From: Syntrophobacterales bacterium
Lineage (GTDB): Bacteria > Desulfobacterota > Desulfobaccia > Desulfobaccales > 0-14-0-80-60-11
Direction: 5' to 3'
Length of the DNA: 49,235 nt
NCBI GenBank assembly: GCA_023512475.1
Contig: JAILZL010000021.1
Coordinates: 1 to 49,235 of the forward strand
Positions 41,196 to 49,235 of the stretch are shown piece after piece (position 1 is the stretch's first letter; every line of letters starts with the position of its first letter). Both the position numbers and the translations under genes were made by a program. The notes under the pieces are model-generated. The model had not been told where the DNA came from. It saw only the letters and a program-made list of their open reading frames with translations, and searched no databases.

Positions 41196-43124
41196 CTAGT
41201 AAACATTGACGATGACATCATCAATATAAACGGTGGTGGTGCCGCTGGAAGAGTCGGCGTACACCTCAAACTTGGCCTTGACCGCACCTTTGGGCACGAA
41301 AGCCCCCAAGGTGAGGACATGCCAGGTGGCATCCGTATTGGTGCGCTGGGTCCAATTGCCTTGGTCCCCGTGGACATCATCCACCGTTACATTCTCCCCC
41401 TTGTCGTTGTAAAAGGTGAGAGACGTGCTGGTAGAACCGGTGGTGATGGTGCGGTGTTCCCACAGGCTGATGGTGAGGTGCTGGCCGGGCTCCACGGCGA
41501 ACTGCTGGGAGGCGGCGCACCACTTGCCGGCCCCGGCTTCCAGCTTCAGGCTGTAGGATCCGGTCTTCTTCTGAGTCGTACTCGCCGTCACGGTGCCGCT
41601 GCCCGCGGTGGTCCAGCCATTGGTGTTCCCGGTCTCAAAGCCCCGGTTGTAAAGGCGGCTGGGATATTGCGCAATGGCGAAGGGGGCCCCGCCGGTCCAC
41701 CAGGTGTTGACGTTGTCCACCGTCACCCGGCCCAGGCCTTCCACCAGCAATCGATGCCCGGAATTCACCTCCGGGGTGTAGTTGCTCCAGAGGTTATTGA
41801 TCCAGAGGTTGCGGATATGCAGGCCGCGGAATAAGTTGGAATTATGGACCCGAAACAGGGCATTGTTGTAGCTGGCGGCGCTGGTAACCCCGAATATCTG
41901 GCAGCCATCCAGCAGCACATATCCATTGACACTGTTCAAGTTGAGCCAATATCCACTGGAGGAGGAACTGCCGCTGGCCTCAAAATGAGAATCCCGGAAA
42001 ACTGCGGAGACATCACCGGTTATTTCGGGATAGTTATTGTCAAAAGCACATTTGTTAAAAAAATAATTTCCAGTACCTAAGGATATATAATATCCTGCCC
42101 CATCAAGGAAAGCACAATTATTGAAGCCGAGACTGGCACCCATATTGCTAAGACCCACAGCGACATACATCCCTCCCCAGCGTACTTGACAATCATAGAA
42201 AGCAACTAACCAGGCATTCTGAAGGAGGCGGATATTATATTGGAATCCTTGTATGGTACAATTTTGAATGTTAAAGAGAGAATTGCCTGTATATGTGGCA
42301 TGACCTATACATAAGCCCGTGTGAGCCTTAATGCTGCCTGCAGAATAGGAACCGATGATAAAAAAGCCCTGCAGGGCGGTTTTGCGATTCTTCAGCAAAT
42401 TGACGTAATCTGCGGAAGAATAGAGATGCAGGGCATAATTATCCACGCCGGAGGCCGGCAGCCCGCTGAAATCCAGGGTGGTACCATCCCCCAGCAGCTG
42501 GGTTTTGGATATATCGATGGGGGTGAGCTTGGTATTGAGCTTATAGGTCGCCTGACGGAATTTCACCGGTTTGAGCCAGGTCTGCGCCACTGTCAGACAT
42601 TTATCCACCGCGGCATAATCGTTGGCGACCCCATCCCCCACCGCCCCGAACCACTCCGGCAGGGCATGGGCAATCAGGGGCGATCCGCCCACGGTGCCCG
42701 TGCCGCTTAAGGCAAAGATCTGATAGGGGCCGGCGGTGAGGGCCCCGTTGATGGTCAGGGTGACGCCGTTGGCAATGTTGAACATGCCCCCCCGCTGCAC
42801 CACCAGGTGGACGTTGGCCGGAATGGTGGTGTTGGCGGTGATGTTGACCGTGCCCGCCGGGATTACCAGGCTCACGGGCGTGGAGCCGATCGTGCTCAAG
42901 GCCGCGGCCAGGGTTTCATAGCCCGGATCCCCCAGGGTCTTGTACCTGCCCAGGTGGGCGTCCACAAGGTCCAGGCCGGCGTCAAACTGGCCCATCTCCC
43001 CGGTGCCCCGGGCCCCGAGGCTCGGTTTGTAGAAAAACTGATTGGTAGTCTTCACCCCGGCCTCGGCCACGGGCACCATCAGCAAGACCCAGCCTATCAG
43101 CCACCCCATCATCTTCCTGCGCAT
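41196..43124 (-). CDS. Secreted right-handed beta-helix protein with C-terminal carbohydrate-binding-like domain
   Basis: 642 residues from ATG 43124, where GGGGAG stands 7 bases upstream and a signal peptide begins (MRRKMMGWLIGWVLLMVPVA, cleaved near AEAG). A linker of ~100 residues precedes PEWFGAVGDGVANDYAAVDK, the start of pectate-lyase-3-type beta helices common in phage tailspikes and surface enzymes. Repeated short strands rich in Asn and Gly run through ~150-480. The last ~150 residues (RGFETGNTNGWTTAGSGTV, then SYSLKLEAGAGKW and VYIDDVIVNVY) look like a CBM4/9-type jelly-roll binding module. It probably binds or cleaves a polysaccharide outside the cell. The helix part has visibly lower GC (around 42000-42450) than the neighbours. 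Active-site residues are not identifiable. Confidence 0.78.
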   Translation of the reverse strand: MRRKMMGWLIGWVLLMVPVAEAGVKTTNQFFYKPSLGARGTGEMGQFDAGLDLVDAHLGRYKTLGDPGYETLAAALSTIGSTPVSLVIPAGTVNITANTTIPANVHLVVQRGGMFNIANGVTLTINGALTAGPYQIFALSGTGTVGGSPLIAHALPEWFGAVGDGVANDYAAVDKCLTVAQTWLKPVKFRQATYKLNTKLTPIDISKTQLLGDGTTLDFSGLPASGVDNYALHLYSSADYVNLLKNRKTALQGFFIIGSYSAGSIKAHTGLCIGHATYTGNSLFNIQNCTIQGFQYNIRLLQNAWLVAFYDCQVRWGGMYVAVGLSNMGASLGFNNCAFLDGAGYYISLGTGNYFFNKCAFDNNYPEITGDVSAVFRDSHFEASGSSSSSGYWLNLNSVNGYVLLDGCQIFGVTSAASYNNALFRVHNSNLFRGLHIRNLWINNLWSNYTPEVNSGHRLLVEGLGRVTVDNVNTWWTGGAPFAIAQYPSRLYNRGFETGNTNGWTTAGSGTVTASTTQKKTGSYSLKLEAGAGKWCAASQQFAVEPGQHLTISLWEHRTITTGSTSTSLTFYNDKGENVTVDDVHGDQGNWTQRTNTDATWHVLTLGAFVPKGAVKAKFEVYADSSSGTTTVYIDDVIVNVY

Positions 43125-43304
43125 CTTTTGCTCCCCCTCGGCTTCGCCTTTTTCCGGCGATTCCCCCGACCAAGTCTGCCTAGGTCCCGGGGAACAGCCC
43201 GATACTGGGGGAGAGATACTCCAAGGCGGAAAAACACTCCAGCACGGGAGGGACAGGTGGCACACAACCGGCCGCCGGCCCGGAAAACCCTGTCCGGGGG
43301 CCGT

Positions 43305-44432
43305 TCAGGACAGGAGCAGCCGGATGATGCGCTCCTGATCCGCCGGGGAGAGATAGGGGTGCATGGGGAGGCTGAAGATGCGGCGGGCCACCTCCTCACT
43401 GACCGGAAAGTCGCCCGGCTGGTAGCCCAGGAAAGCATAGGCGGGTTGCAGATGCAACGGCAGGGGGTAATACACCGCGGTGGGAATGCCGGCCGCCTCC
43501 AGCCGGGCCCGCAGCTCCTCCCGCCTGGGGCTCTGAAGGGAGTACTGGGCCCAGACTGAGCGGCACCCGGGGGCCACGTACGGGATGGTGAAGGCCCCGG
43601 CCAGGGCCTGATTATAGCGGGTGGCCACCTCCTGGCGCCGTTCCACCTCCTCGGGAAAGATCTCCAGCTTGCAGAGCAGCACCGCGGCCTGCAGGGTGTC
43701 CAAGCGGCCGTTGAGCCCCAGGCGCACGTGTTCATAGCGGTGCCGCCCCTGGCCGTGCACCCGGATGGAGCGCAGGATATCGGCGAGCTCATCGTCATCG
43801 GTGAAGATGGCCCCGCCGTCGCCGTAGCCCCCCAGGGGCTTGGCCGGGAAAAAGGAGGTGGCCGCGGCATGGGCCAAGGCCCCGGCTTTTTTGCCCTGAT
43901 ACTCCGCCCCGAAGGACTGGGCCGCATCCTCCAGGACCAGAAGGCCGTGACGGGCTGCCAGGGCGTTGAGGCGCTCGTAATCCGCCGGCTGTCCGAAGAG
44001 GTCCACCGGGATGAGCGCCCGGGGGCGCAAACCGGCGGTGCGGGGATGGCGGCCGACCTCCGCCAGCGCCGCCTCCAGAGCCTGGGGGTCCAGGTTGTAG
44101 GTCCGGGGGTCAATATCCACCAGAACCGGGGTGGCCCCCACCAGGCAGATGACCTCTACAGTGGCCACGAAGGTGAAGGGGGTGGTGAACACCGCGTCGC
44201 CGGGGCCCACTCCCCAGGCCATCAGGGTCATGAGCAAGGCGTCGGTGCCCGAGGCGCAGGTGACGGCGTGGCGCACGCCCACAAAGTCCGCCAGGCGCTC
44301 CTCCAGTTCCAAGACCTCAGGCCCGAGGATGTACTGGCCGTGTTCCAGGACCCGGTGCAGGCGCTCCAGGAGACGGGGCCGCAGGCGCTCCTGCTGGGCT
44401 TTGAGGTCGATGAAATCCAGGCGTTTGGTCAT
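43305..44432 (-). CDS. DegT/DnrJ/EryC1/StrS sugar aminotransferase (WbpE-like)
   Basis: 375 residues; GGAGGGGGTGAC stands directly before the ATG. The start MTKRLDFIDLKAQQERLRPR and HGQYILGPEVLELEERLADF are typical of the WbpE/WlbC group that aminates C3 of UDP-2-acetamido-2-deoxy-3-oxo-glucuronate. PLP features: CASGTDALLM, DLFGQPADYE, LEDAAQSFGAEY and the lysine in FFPAKPLGGYGDGG. It uses glutamate as amino donor to make an amino sugar for surface polysaccharide. Exact substrate is inferred from overall resemblance only. It lies upstream of the beta-helix gene (180-bp gap) on the same strand. A second aminotransferase of the same superfamily is at 47988. Confidence 0.9.
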   Translation of the reverse strand: MTKRLDFIDLKAQQERLRPRLLERLHRVLEHGQYILGPEVLELEERLADFVGVRHAVTCASGTDALLMTLMAWGVGPGDAVFTTPFTFVATVEVICLVGATPVLVDIDPRTYNLDPQALEAALAEVGRHPRTAGLRPRALIPVDLFGQPADYERLNALAARHGLLVLEDAAQSFGAEYQGKKAGALAHAAATSFFPAKPLGGYGDGGAIFTDDDELADILRSIRVHGQGRHRYEHVRLGLNGRLDTLQAAVLLCKLEIFPEEVERRQEVATRYNQALAGAFTIPYVAPGCRSVWAQYSLQSPRREELRARLEAAGIPTAVYYPLPLHLQPAYAFLGYQPGDFPVSEEVARRIFSLPMHPYLSPADQERIIRLLLS

Positions 44433-44755
44433 GTCACCCCCTCCCTAGAAGGAGGCAGAGGCCGCATCCTCCTTGGGGACGCTGCACTTTTATCTGGGGG
44501 AGGCAGCCGGGGCCGGTCCACCCTGCCCCTCCCCCACCCCAGGCGGGATGAGGAATTTTACCAGAGGCGGCCTAAAAGAAGGGAGGCCTTTTTCCCGGCC
44601 CTGGCTCACAAAATTTTCCGGGCAGGGTCCTGCCGGGGACCGGGCCTGGGGCGCTGACCGCACTTCATCTTCCTGCGACCCGGCCTTTCTTCCCCCTCAT
44701 TTTGGAAAATAAGAGTATAATGATCTCCATGGAAGGGAAAGAAGGCCTGACCGAA
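44433..44755. other. Intergenic region between divergent genes
   Basis: 323 bases. A GGGGGAGGCAGCC...CTGCCCCTCCCCC hairpin (~44496-44537) may be a diverged fragment of the dispersed repeat. TATAAT at 44716-44721 on the plus strand could be the -10 of the DUF523/DUF1722 gene, without a recognisable -35. Nothing else seen. Confidence 0.4.
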
Positions 44756-45715
44756 ATGGGGGCCCCAAGCGGCAAAATCCGTCTGGGCATCAGCGCCTGC
44801 CTGCTGGGACAGCCGGTGCGCTACGACGGCGGTCACAAGCTGGACCGCTTCATCGTGGACACCCTGGGGAAGTATGTGGAGTTTGTGCCGGTCTGCCCGG
44901 AGGTGGAGTGCGGCCTGCCCGTACCCCGGGAAGCCATGCGTCTGGTGGGGGATCCCCACAACCCCCGGTTGGTGACGGTACGCAGCGGCATCGACCACAC
45001 CGAGCGCATGCTGGCTTTTGCCCGCCGCCGGGTGGTGGAGCTGGAGAAGGAGGATCTGTGCGGCTTCATCTTCAAAAGCGACTCCCCCTCCAGCGGCATG
45101 GAGCGGGTCAAGGTCTATACGCCCCAAGGGATGCCCAGCAAGACCGGGGTGGGAATGTTCGCCCGGGTCTTCATGGAGCACTTTCCCCTCCTGCCGGTGG
45201 AGGAGGAGGGCCGGCTGCACGACCCCAAACTCCGGGAGACCTTCATCGAAGCCATCTTCACCTTAAAGCGCTGGCGGGAATGTGTGGCTCAGGGAGAGAG
45301 TGCCGCCGCCCTGGTGGACTTCCATACCCGCCACAAGCTTTTCCTCATGGCCCACAGTCCCCGGCATCTCAGGGAGATGGGGCAACTGGTGGCCAAAGTG
45401 CGGGAGCTGCCGCTTGCCGAGGTCTATGAGCGCTACCAGAGGCTGCTGCTGGAGGCGGTGCGGCTGAAGACCACCATCAAAAAGAACACCAATGTCCTGC
45501 ATCACCTGATGGGGTATTTCAAAAAGGAGCTGACCGCCGATGAAAAGCAGGAGCTCCTGGAGATCATCGGGCACTACCATGCGGGCCTGCTTCCCCTCAT
45601 CGTGCCGGTGACCCTCATCAATCACTATGTCCGCAAATATCGCCAGCCTTACCTTCTGACCCAATACTATCTGAACCCCCATCCCTTGGAACTGCAGTTG
45701 CGTAACCACGCCTGA
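44756..45715 (+). CDS. DUF523-DUF1722 protein (YbgA-like)
   Basis: 319 residues from ATG 44756; earlier in-frame starts at 44720 and 44729 overlap or abut the TATAAT box. The N-terminal half is DUF523: IRLGISACLLGQPVRYDGGH, the Cys and Glu segment VCPEVECGLPVPREAMRL, and GFIFKSDSPSSGMERVKVY. The C-terminal ~120 residues are DUF1722: LVDFHTRHKLFLMAHSPRHL, TTIKKNTNVLHHLMGYFKK and RQPYLLTQYYLNPHPLELQL. The two are commonly fused in bacteria, in some genomes near photolyase or stress genes, but without an established function. Conserved Cys residues suggest metal or Fe-S binding. No membrane helix. The next gene follows after 83 bases in the same direction. Confidence 0.87.
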   Translation: MGAPSGKIRLGISACLLGQPVRYDGGHKLDRFIVDTLGKYVEFVPVCPEVECGLPVPREAMRLVGDPHNPRLVTVRSGIDHTERMLAFARRRVVELEKEDLCGFIFKSDSPSSGMERVKVYTPQGMPSKTGVGMFARVFMEHFPLLPVEEEGRLHDPKLRETFIEAIFTLKRWRECVAQGESAAALVDFHTRHKLFLMAHSPRHLREMGQLVAKVRELPLAEVYERYQRLLLEAVRLKTTIKKNTNVLHHLMGYFKKELTADEKQELLEIIGHYHAGLLPLIVPVTLINHYVRKYRQPYLLTQYYLNPHPLELQLRNHA

Positions 45716-45798
45716 GTTCCTGCGGCGCCACGGTGGCGGGCTCCCGGGGGAAAATCGCTGGCGGCCTTGTCAGGGGGCGGCGGGCGGGATATGATACG

Positions 45799-46461
45799 AT
45801 GATGTGCCGGATTTGGACCTGGCAGCCGGAGACCCAAGAGTCTGTGGTACAGGAGGCGGGGAAGCTGCTTCTGGCCGATGGTCTGCTGGCGGTGCCGACG
45901 GAGACTTTTTACGCCCTGGCCTGCCACCCCTTCCGGCTCGGGGCCCTCAGGCGCCTGTTTGCCCTGAAGGGGCGTCCGCCGGACAAGCCCATTCTGCTCC
46001 TGGTGGCGGACCCCCAAGGGGTGCGGCAGGTGGCCCGGGAGGTCCCGGAACCGGCGCTGCGCCTCATGGCGCGTTTCTGGCCGGGTCCGGTGACGGTGAT
46101 CCTGCCGGCCCGGCCGCAGCTGCCGGACCTGATTACCGGCGGCACCGGCACCGTGGGGGTGCGGCAGCCCCGGCAGCGGGCCACCCTGGCGCTGCTGGCG
46201 GCCCTGGGTTTCCCCCTCACCGGCACCAGCGCCAACCGGGCGGGGGAGGCGCCGGCCTGCACCGCCCAGGAGGTGGCCCAGGCCCTGGGGAGCGGGCTGG
46301 ATGCGATCCTGGATGACGGCCCCTGTCCCGGAGGCCTGCCCTCCACAGTGGTGGACCTGACCACCCGGCCGCCCCGGCTGGTGCGCCCGGGCGCGGTGAG
46401 CCCGGAAGAGCTGGCGGAGGTGCTGCCGGATCTGGCCGCAACGGGGGTGGCACATGGCTAA
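45799..46461 (+). CDS. Sua5/YciO/YrdC family L-threonylcarbamoyladenylate synthase-like
   Basis: 220 residues from ATG 45799; ATG 45802 is equally possible and neither has a clear ribosome-binding site. It carries the YrdC-fold motifs LLADGLLAVPTETFYALAC, the substrate-binding LKGRPPDKPILLLVAD, RFWPGPVTVILPA and the SxN motif in LTGTSANRAGE. These enzymes make threonylcarbamoyl-AMP from threonine, bicarbonate and ATP for the tRNA modification t6A. The length (about 220) fits YrdC or YciO, without the C-terminal Sua5 domain. Whether it is the essential t6A enzyme or a YciO-type paralogue cannot be decided. Its end overlaps the ROK kinase start by 8 bases. Confidence 0.88.
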   Translation: MMCRIWTWQPETQESVVQEAGKLLLADGLLAVPTETFYALACHPFRLGALRRLFALKGRPPDKPILLLVADPQGVRQVAREVPEPALRLMARFWPGPVTVILPARPQLPDLITGGTGTVGVRQPRQRATLALLAALGFPLTGTSANRAGEAPACTAQEVAQALGSGLDAILDDGPCPGGLPSTVVDLTTRPPRLVRPGAVSPEELAEVLPDLAATGVAHG

Positions 46462-47437
46462 AGACACTGCGGTCCTCGCGTTGGACCTGGGCGGCACCAA
46501 CATGCGCTGGGCCCTGGTGAGCGACACCGGCCGCATCCTGAAGCGCTGGGAGCGGGCCACCGCCAGCATGCCGGACCAGGAGGCGCTCCTCAGCACCCTG
46601 GTGGCAGAGTTTCTGGCCACCGCCCGGGAGGCGGAGAAAATGGGTCTGGACATCCTGGCCGCGGGCCTGGGGGTGCCCGGGCGGGTCCTGCCGGAAGAGG
46701 GGGTGGTGGCCTTTTCCCCCAATGTGCCGGCCCTCAACGCCTGTCCTGTGATCCCCAGCCTCAGCCCCCTGCTGCCATGGCCCCTGCGTCTGGAAAACGA
46801 CGCCAACCTCTTTGCTCTGGGGGAATACTGGGTGGGGGCCGGCCAAGGCCATCCCCAGATGCTGGGTATCACCCTGGGAACGGGGGTGGGGGGCGGCCTC
46901 ATCCTCAACGGCCGCCTCTGGTCCGGCACCGCCGGCACCGCCGGGGAGATCGGTCACATGACCATCGACCCGGATGGCAAAAAGTGCCACTGCGGCAACC
47001 GGGGCTGCCTGGAGACCCTGGCCTCCGGGGCTTGGACGGTGCAGTACGTCAAAGACCAGCTGGCGGAAGGCACCCCCTCCTGGCTGTCGGATCTGTATGA
47101 AAAGGACCCCGCGGCCATCGACGGCGAAACCCTGGTGGTGGCGGCCCGCATGAGCGATCCGTTGGCCCTGCGGGCCTTTGAGCGGGTGGGCAAGGCCCTG
47201 GGCGTGGCCATTGCCAATGTGGTGCACCTGTTGGGGCTGTCCCGGGTCGTCCTGGGCGGCCGCTTCTCCCGGGCCTGGGACCTCTTCCATCTGCCGCTGA
47301 TGGAAGAGCTGTACAAGCGCCTGACCATGTTCCCGCCCGCGGCCATGAGCATTGTGCCTGCCCGGCTGGGGGATGAGGCGGGGCTAATAGGGGCGGCCCG
47401 CCTGGCCTGGGAGACCGTGACCCCGCCCGAGGAATAA
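46454..47437 (+). CDS. ROK family sugar kinase (glucokinase-like)
   Basis: 327 residues. N-terminal phosphate-binding loop LALDLGGTNMRWALVSDTG, the catalytic aspartate in ENDANLFALGE, a second phosphate loop GITLGTGVGGGLILNG, and the ROK zinc motif GEIGHMTIDPDGKKCHCGNR ending GCLE. This is the pattern of ROK glucokinases and N-acetylmannosamine kinases; glucose-6-phosphate formation is the simplest reading. Its start overlaps the end of the YrdC-like gene by 8 bases, which shows co-translation. It may feed sugar phosphate into the nucleotide-sugar pathways served by the aminotransferase at 47988. Substrate not provable from sequence. Confidence 0.92.
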   Translation: MAKDTAVLALDLGGTNMRWALVSDTGRILKRWERATASMPDQEALLSTLVAEFLATAREAEKMGLDILAAGLGVPGRVLPEEGVVAFSPNVPALNACPVIPSLSPLLPWPLRLENDANLFALGEYWVGAGQGHPQMLGITLGTGVGGGLILNGRLWSGTAGTAGEIGHMTIDPDGKKCHCGNRGCLETLASGAWTVQYVKDQLAEGTPSWLSDLYEKDPAAIDGETLVVAARMSDPLALRAFERVGKALGVAIANVVHLLGLSRVVLGGRFSRAWDLFHLPLMEELYKRLTMFPPAAMSIVPARLGDEAGLIGAARLAWETVTPPEE

Positions 47438-47559
47438 GCTCCTGCCCGGAGGAGGAGGCTTTGTGGCCGCAGCCTGCAGGCCCACCTGGGGGCAGCCAGC
47501 CGGCCCGGCAGAAGCGGACTGGCGGGATTCCCGGGCCAGAATGTTCAGGGAGGCCTTAT

Positions 47560-47979
47560 ATGGGCCAGGTCAGCGTGGTGATGCAGTTTCCGGTGCCGGT
47601 GGAGAAGGTGTGGGAGCGTCTGAGGGATTTTGCCGGCATCATCAAATGGTATCCGGAGCTGGCGGAGCTCAAGCTCATCGGCAGCGGCGTCGGGGCCCGG
47701 CGCACCCTCACGGACCGGGAGGGGCGACGGCAGGTGGAGCGCCTGGAGAGTCTGGATGAGGCGGCCCGCACCCTGACCTACAGCGTTCTCGACACCACTC
47801 TGCCCCTGGAGGGCTGCATCGCCCGCCTGTGGGCCCGGGAATCCGGCCTCGGGCGCTCGGAGGTGGAATGGAGCGCCACCTTCGGGGCCAAGGGCGCGCC
47901 GGAAAGCGAGGTGGCCGCCCTCCTGGAGCAACAGTTCCGCCGCAACCTGGCCCGCCTGGCGCGCCAGCTGTCCTCCTGA
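47560..47979 (+). CDS. SRPBCC (START-like) domain protein
   Basis: 139 residues from ATG 47560, chosen for GGGAGG 8 bases upstream and because the domain begins there; the upstream in-frame extension is not conserved-looking. The pattern VVMQFPVPVEKVWERLRDFA, IIKWYPELAELKLIGSGVGA, then TLTDREGRRQVERLESLDEA and LTYSVLDTTLP is a polyketide-cyclase/MxaD-type SRPBCC fold that binds a hydrophobic ligand. No function can be assigned. It lies 122 bases after the ROK gene and 8 bases before the aminotransferase start, so it is probably part of that operon. Confidence 0.84.
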   Translation: MGQVSVVMQFPVPVEKVWERLRDFAGIIKWYPELAELKLIGSGVGARRTLTDREGRRQVERLESLDEAARTLTYSVLDTTLPLEGCIARLWARESGLGRSEVEWSATFGAKGAPESEVAALLEQQFRRNLARLARQLSS

Positions 47980-47987
47980 GGCGAGCC

Positions 47988-49148
47988 GTGGACGCTCTGC
48001 CCCTTATTCCGGTGGCCCGCCCCACCCTGGGGGAGGAGGAGGCCGCCGCGGCCCGGCGGGTCATCCTCTCGGGCTGGGTGGTGCAGGGCCCGGAGGTGGC
48101 CGCCTTTGAGGAGGAGTTTGCCGCCCGGGTGGGGGCGCCCGCGGCCGCGGCCTGCTCCAGCGGCACCGCCGCCCTGCATCTGGCCCTCCTGGCCCTGGGG
48201 GTCGGCCCCGGGGACGAGGTCATCACCGTCAGCCACTCCTTCATCGCCACCGCCAACGCCGTGCGCTACGTGGGGGCCACCCCGGTGTTTGTGGATGTGG
48301 AGCTGCACACCGGGAACCTCAACCCGGAGCTTCTGTCCGCCGCCCTCAGCCCCCGCACCCGGGCCATCCTGGCGGTGCACCAGCTGGGGATGCCCTGTGA
48401 TCTCCCCCGCATCCTGGCTTTTGCCCGGGAGCACGGCCTACCCGTGATTGAGGATGCCGCCTGCGCCCTGGGCTCGGAGGTGGCGGTGGATGGAGGGGGC
48501 TTTCAGCCCGTGGGCCGGCCCCATGGCCTCCTGGCTACCTTCTCCTTCCACCCCCGCAAGGTCATCACCACCGGGGACGGCGGCATGGTGACAGGTCCCC
48601 CGGAGCTCATCGGGCGCATCCGGCGCCTCAGGACCCACGCCATGAGCCTGTCCACCGCCGAGCGTCACCGGGCGGCGGGGGTGGTGTTTGAGGAATATCC
48701 GGAAGTGGGCTGGAACTACCGCCTCACCGACATTCAGGCGGCGGTGGGCCGGGAGCAGCTGAAGCGCCTGCCGGAGATGCTCGCCGCCCGGCGGCGGCTG
48801 GCGGCCCGGTATCTGGAGGCCCTCAAGGGGCATCCCTGGCTGCTTTTGCCCCGGGAGCCTGCGTACGGCCGCAGCAACTGGCAGTCCTTCTGGATCATCC
48901 TGGCGCCGGAGTGCCCTTTAAGCCAGCGCCAGGTGATGGAGGGCCTCAAGGCCCGGGGGGTGGACAGCCGCCGGGGGGTGATGTGCGCCCACCGGGAGGG
49001 CGCCTACCGGGACCTGCCTTTGCGCTTCCCTCTGCCGGTGAGTGAATACCTCCAGGACCGGGCCATCATCCTGCCCCTGTTTCCGGAGATGACGGAGGCG
49101 GAGCAGGCGCGGGTGCTGGAGGCGCTAAAGGAGGTCCTGGCCGGCTAA
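47988..49148 (+). CDS. DegT/DnrJ/EryC1/StrS aminotransferase, nucleotide-sugar type
   Basis: 386 residues from a GTG eight bases after the SRPBCC stop; longer readings run back through that gene. It has LIPVARPTLGEEEAAAARRV and ILSGWVVQGPEVAAFEEEFA at the N-terminus, CSSGTAALHLALLALGVGPG, IEDAACALGSE, the PLP lysine in FSFHPRKVITTGDGGM, and NYRLTDIQAAVGREQL. This family (ArnB, PseC or PerA types) transfers amino groups to keto-sugar nucleotides for surface glycans. The exact substrate is not determined. It may use the product of rfbB-type dehydratases, but rfbB is far upstream and on a separate transcript. An AT-rich stretch follows the stop. Confidence 0.92.
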   Translation: MDALPLIPVARPTLGEEEAAAARRVILSGWVVQGPEVAAFEEEFAARVGAPAAAACSSGTAALHLALLALGVGPGDEVITVSHSFIATANAVRYVGATPVFVDVELHTGNLNPELLSAALSPRTRAILAVHQLGMPCDLPRILAFAREHGLPVIEDAACALGSEVAVDGGGFQPVGRPHGLLATFSFHPRKVITTGDGGMVTGPPELIGRIRRLRTHAMSLSTAERHRAAGVVFEEYPEVGWNYRLTDIQAAVGREQLKRLPEMLAARRRLAARYLEALKGHPWLLLPREPAYGRSNWQSFWIILAPECPLSQRQVMEGLKARGVDSRRGVMCAHREGAYRDLPLRFPLPVSEYLQDRAIILPLFPEMTEAEQARVLEALKEVLAG

Positions 49149-49235
49149 GGGCCTCACCTTTTTGTCACACTTAATTGTCATTTATAATTTTTTAACATTT
49201 ATGAATCACTTAATTTTTTAAATACACATTAATGT
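49149..49235. other. AT-rich end of window
   Basis: After the aminotransferase stop the sequence turns abruptly AT-rich (TTTATAATTTTTTAACATTT and similar), unlike the rest of the window. It could be the regulatory region of a following gene or the edge of an acquired segment. Too short to decide. Confidence 0.4.

Noticed and set aside
40648-41209. Several overlapping plus-strand ORFs over the repeats
   Set aside because: They read through the two copies of the intergenic repeat and contain low-complexity Pro/Ser/Gly sequence; no start signals.

Overview
The window is about 49 kb of GC-rich bacterial DNA, fully coding apart from short intergenic stretches. Gene content points to an anaerobic Desulfobacterota-type organism (sulfate reducer, syntroph or acetate oxidiser). 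The markers are a siroheme-decarboxylase subunit (AhbB) beside hemL, a large HdrABC-MvhD-MetFV operon for the methyl branch of the Wood-Ljungdahl pathway, an OFA-family carboxylate transporter, many sigma-54 response regulators, and a universal-stress/TSUP/PEP-synthase-like cluster. This assignment rests on gene content only.

Layout. 1-4208 (minus): an RND efflux pair, the permease cut by the window edge. 4382-4821: a cold-shock gene whose leader carries a strong terminator-like hairpin. 5053-11506 (plus): DUF4301, DUF192, ahbB, hemL, a tiny ORF plus an OFA transporter, and an M50-like membrane protein that has lost its catalytic residues. 11507-12112: a promoter, a coding-like remnant and a cluster of short direct repeats. 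12113-16824 (plus): rfbB, a REC-GAF-PAS histidine kinase split by a one-base frameshift, and an NtrC-type regulator whose C-terminus is altered by a 61-bp repeat unit. 17266-29480 (minus): the operon hdrC-hdrB-hdrA/NfnB-mvhD-metV-metF-hdrA2 and a final fusion protein, with overlapping or closely spaced genes, preceded by a near-consensus sigma-54 promoter and a palindromic upstream site. 29845-34314 (minus): a USP-like membrane protein, a TSUP permease and a PEP-synthase-like protein, with a second sigma-54 promoter and two matching palindromes. 34695-36698 (plus): a Lon protease with a receiver domain inserted before its AAA+ module. 36867-39640 (minus): the NtrC-type regulator and membrane histidine kinase that probably partner it. 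40033-44432 (minus): a zinc-ribbon membrane protein, a secreted beta-helix protein and a sugar aminotransferase. 44756-49148 (plus): DUF523/DUF1722, Sua5-like, ROK kinase, SRPBCC and a second sugar aminotransferase.

Two systems stand out. First, the MetFV-Hdr operon looks like an enlarged electron-bifurcating methylene-THF reductase. Its HdrA has an inserted NAD(P)H-oxidoreductase (NfnB/GltD) module. Its last gene fuses a QmoB/HdrA-like flavoprotein, two [4Fe-4S] sites, MvhD, a molybdopterin-dinucleotide-binding-like domain and a GcvH-like lipoyl domain. Second, the receiver inside Lon is about half identical by eye to the receiver of the adjacent NtrC-type regulator. This suggests one kinase controls both sigma-54 transcription and regulated proteolysis. 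A family of roughly 140-bp hairpin-bearing intergenic repeats occurs at least four times. No tRNA, rRNA, CRISPR array, insertion sequence or prophage was recognised.
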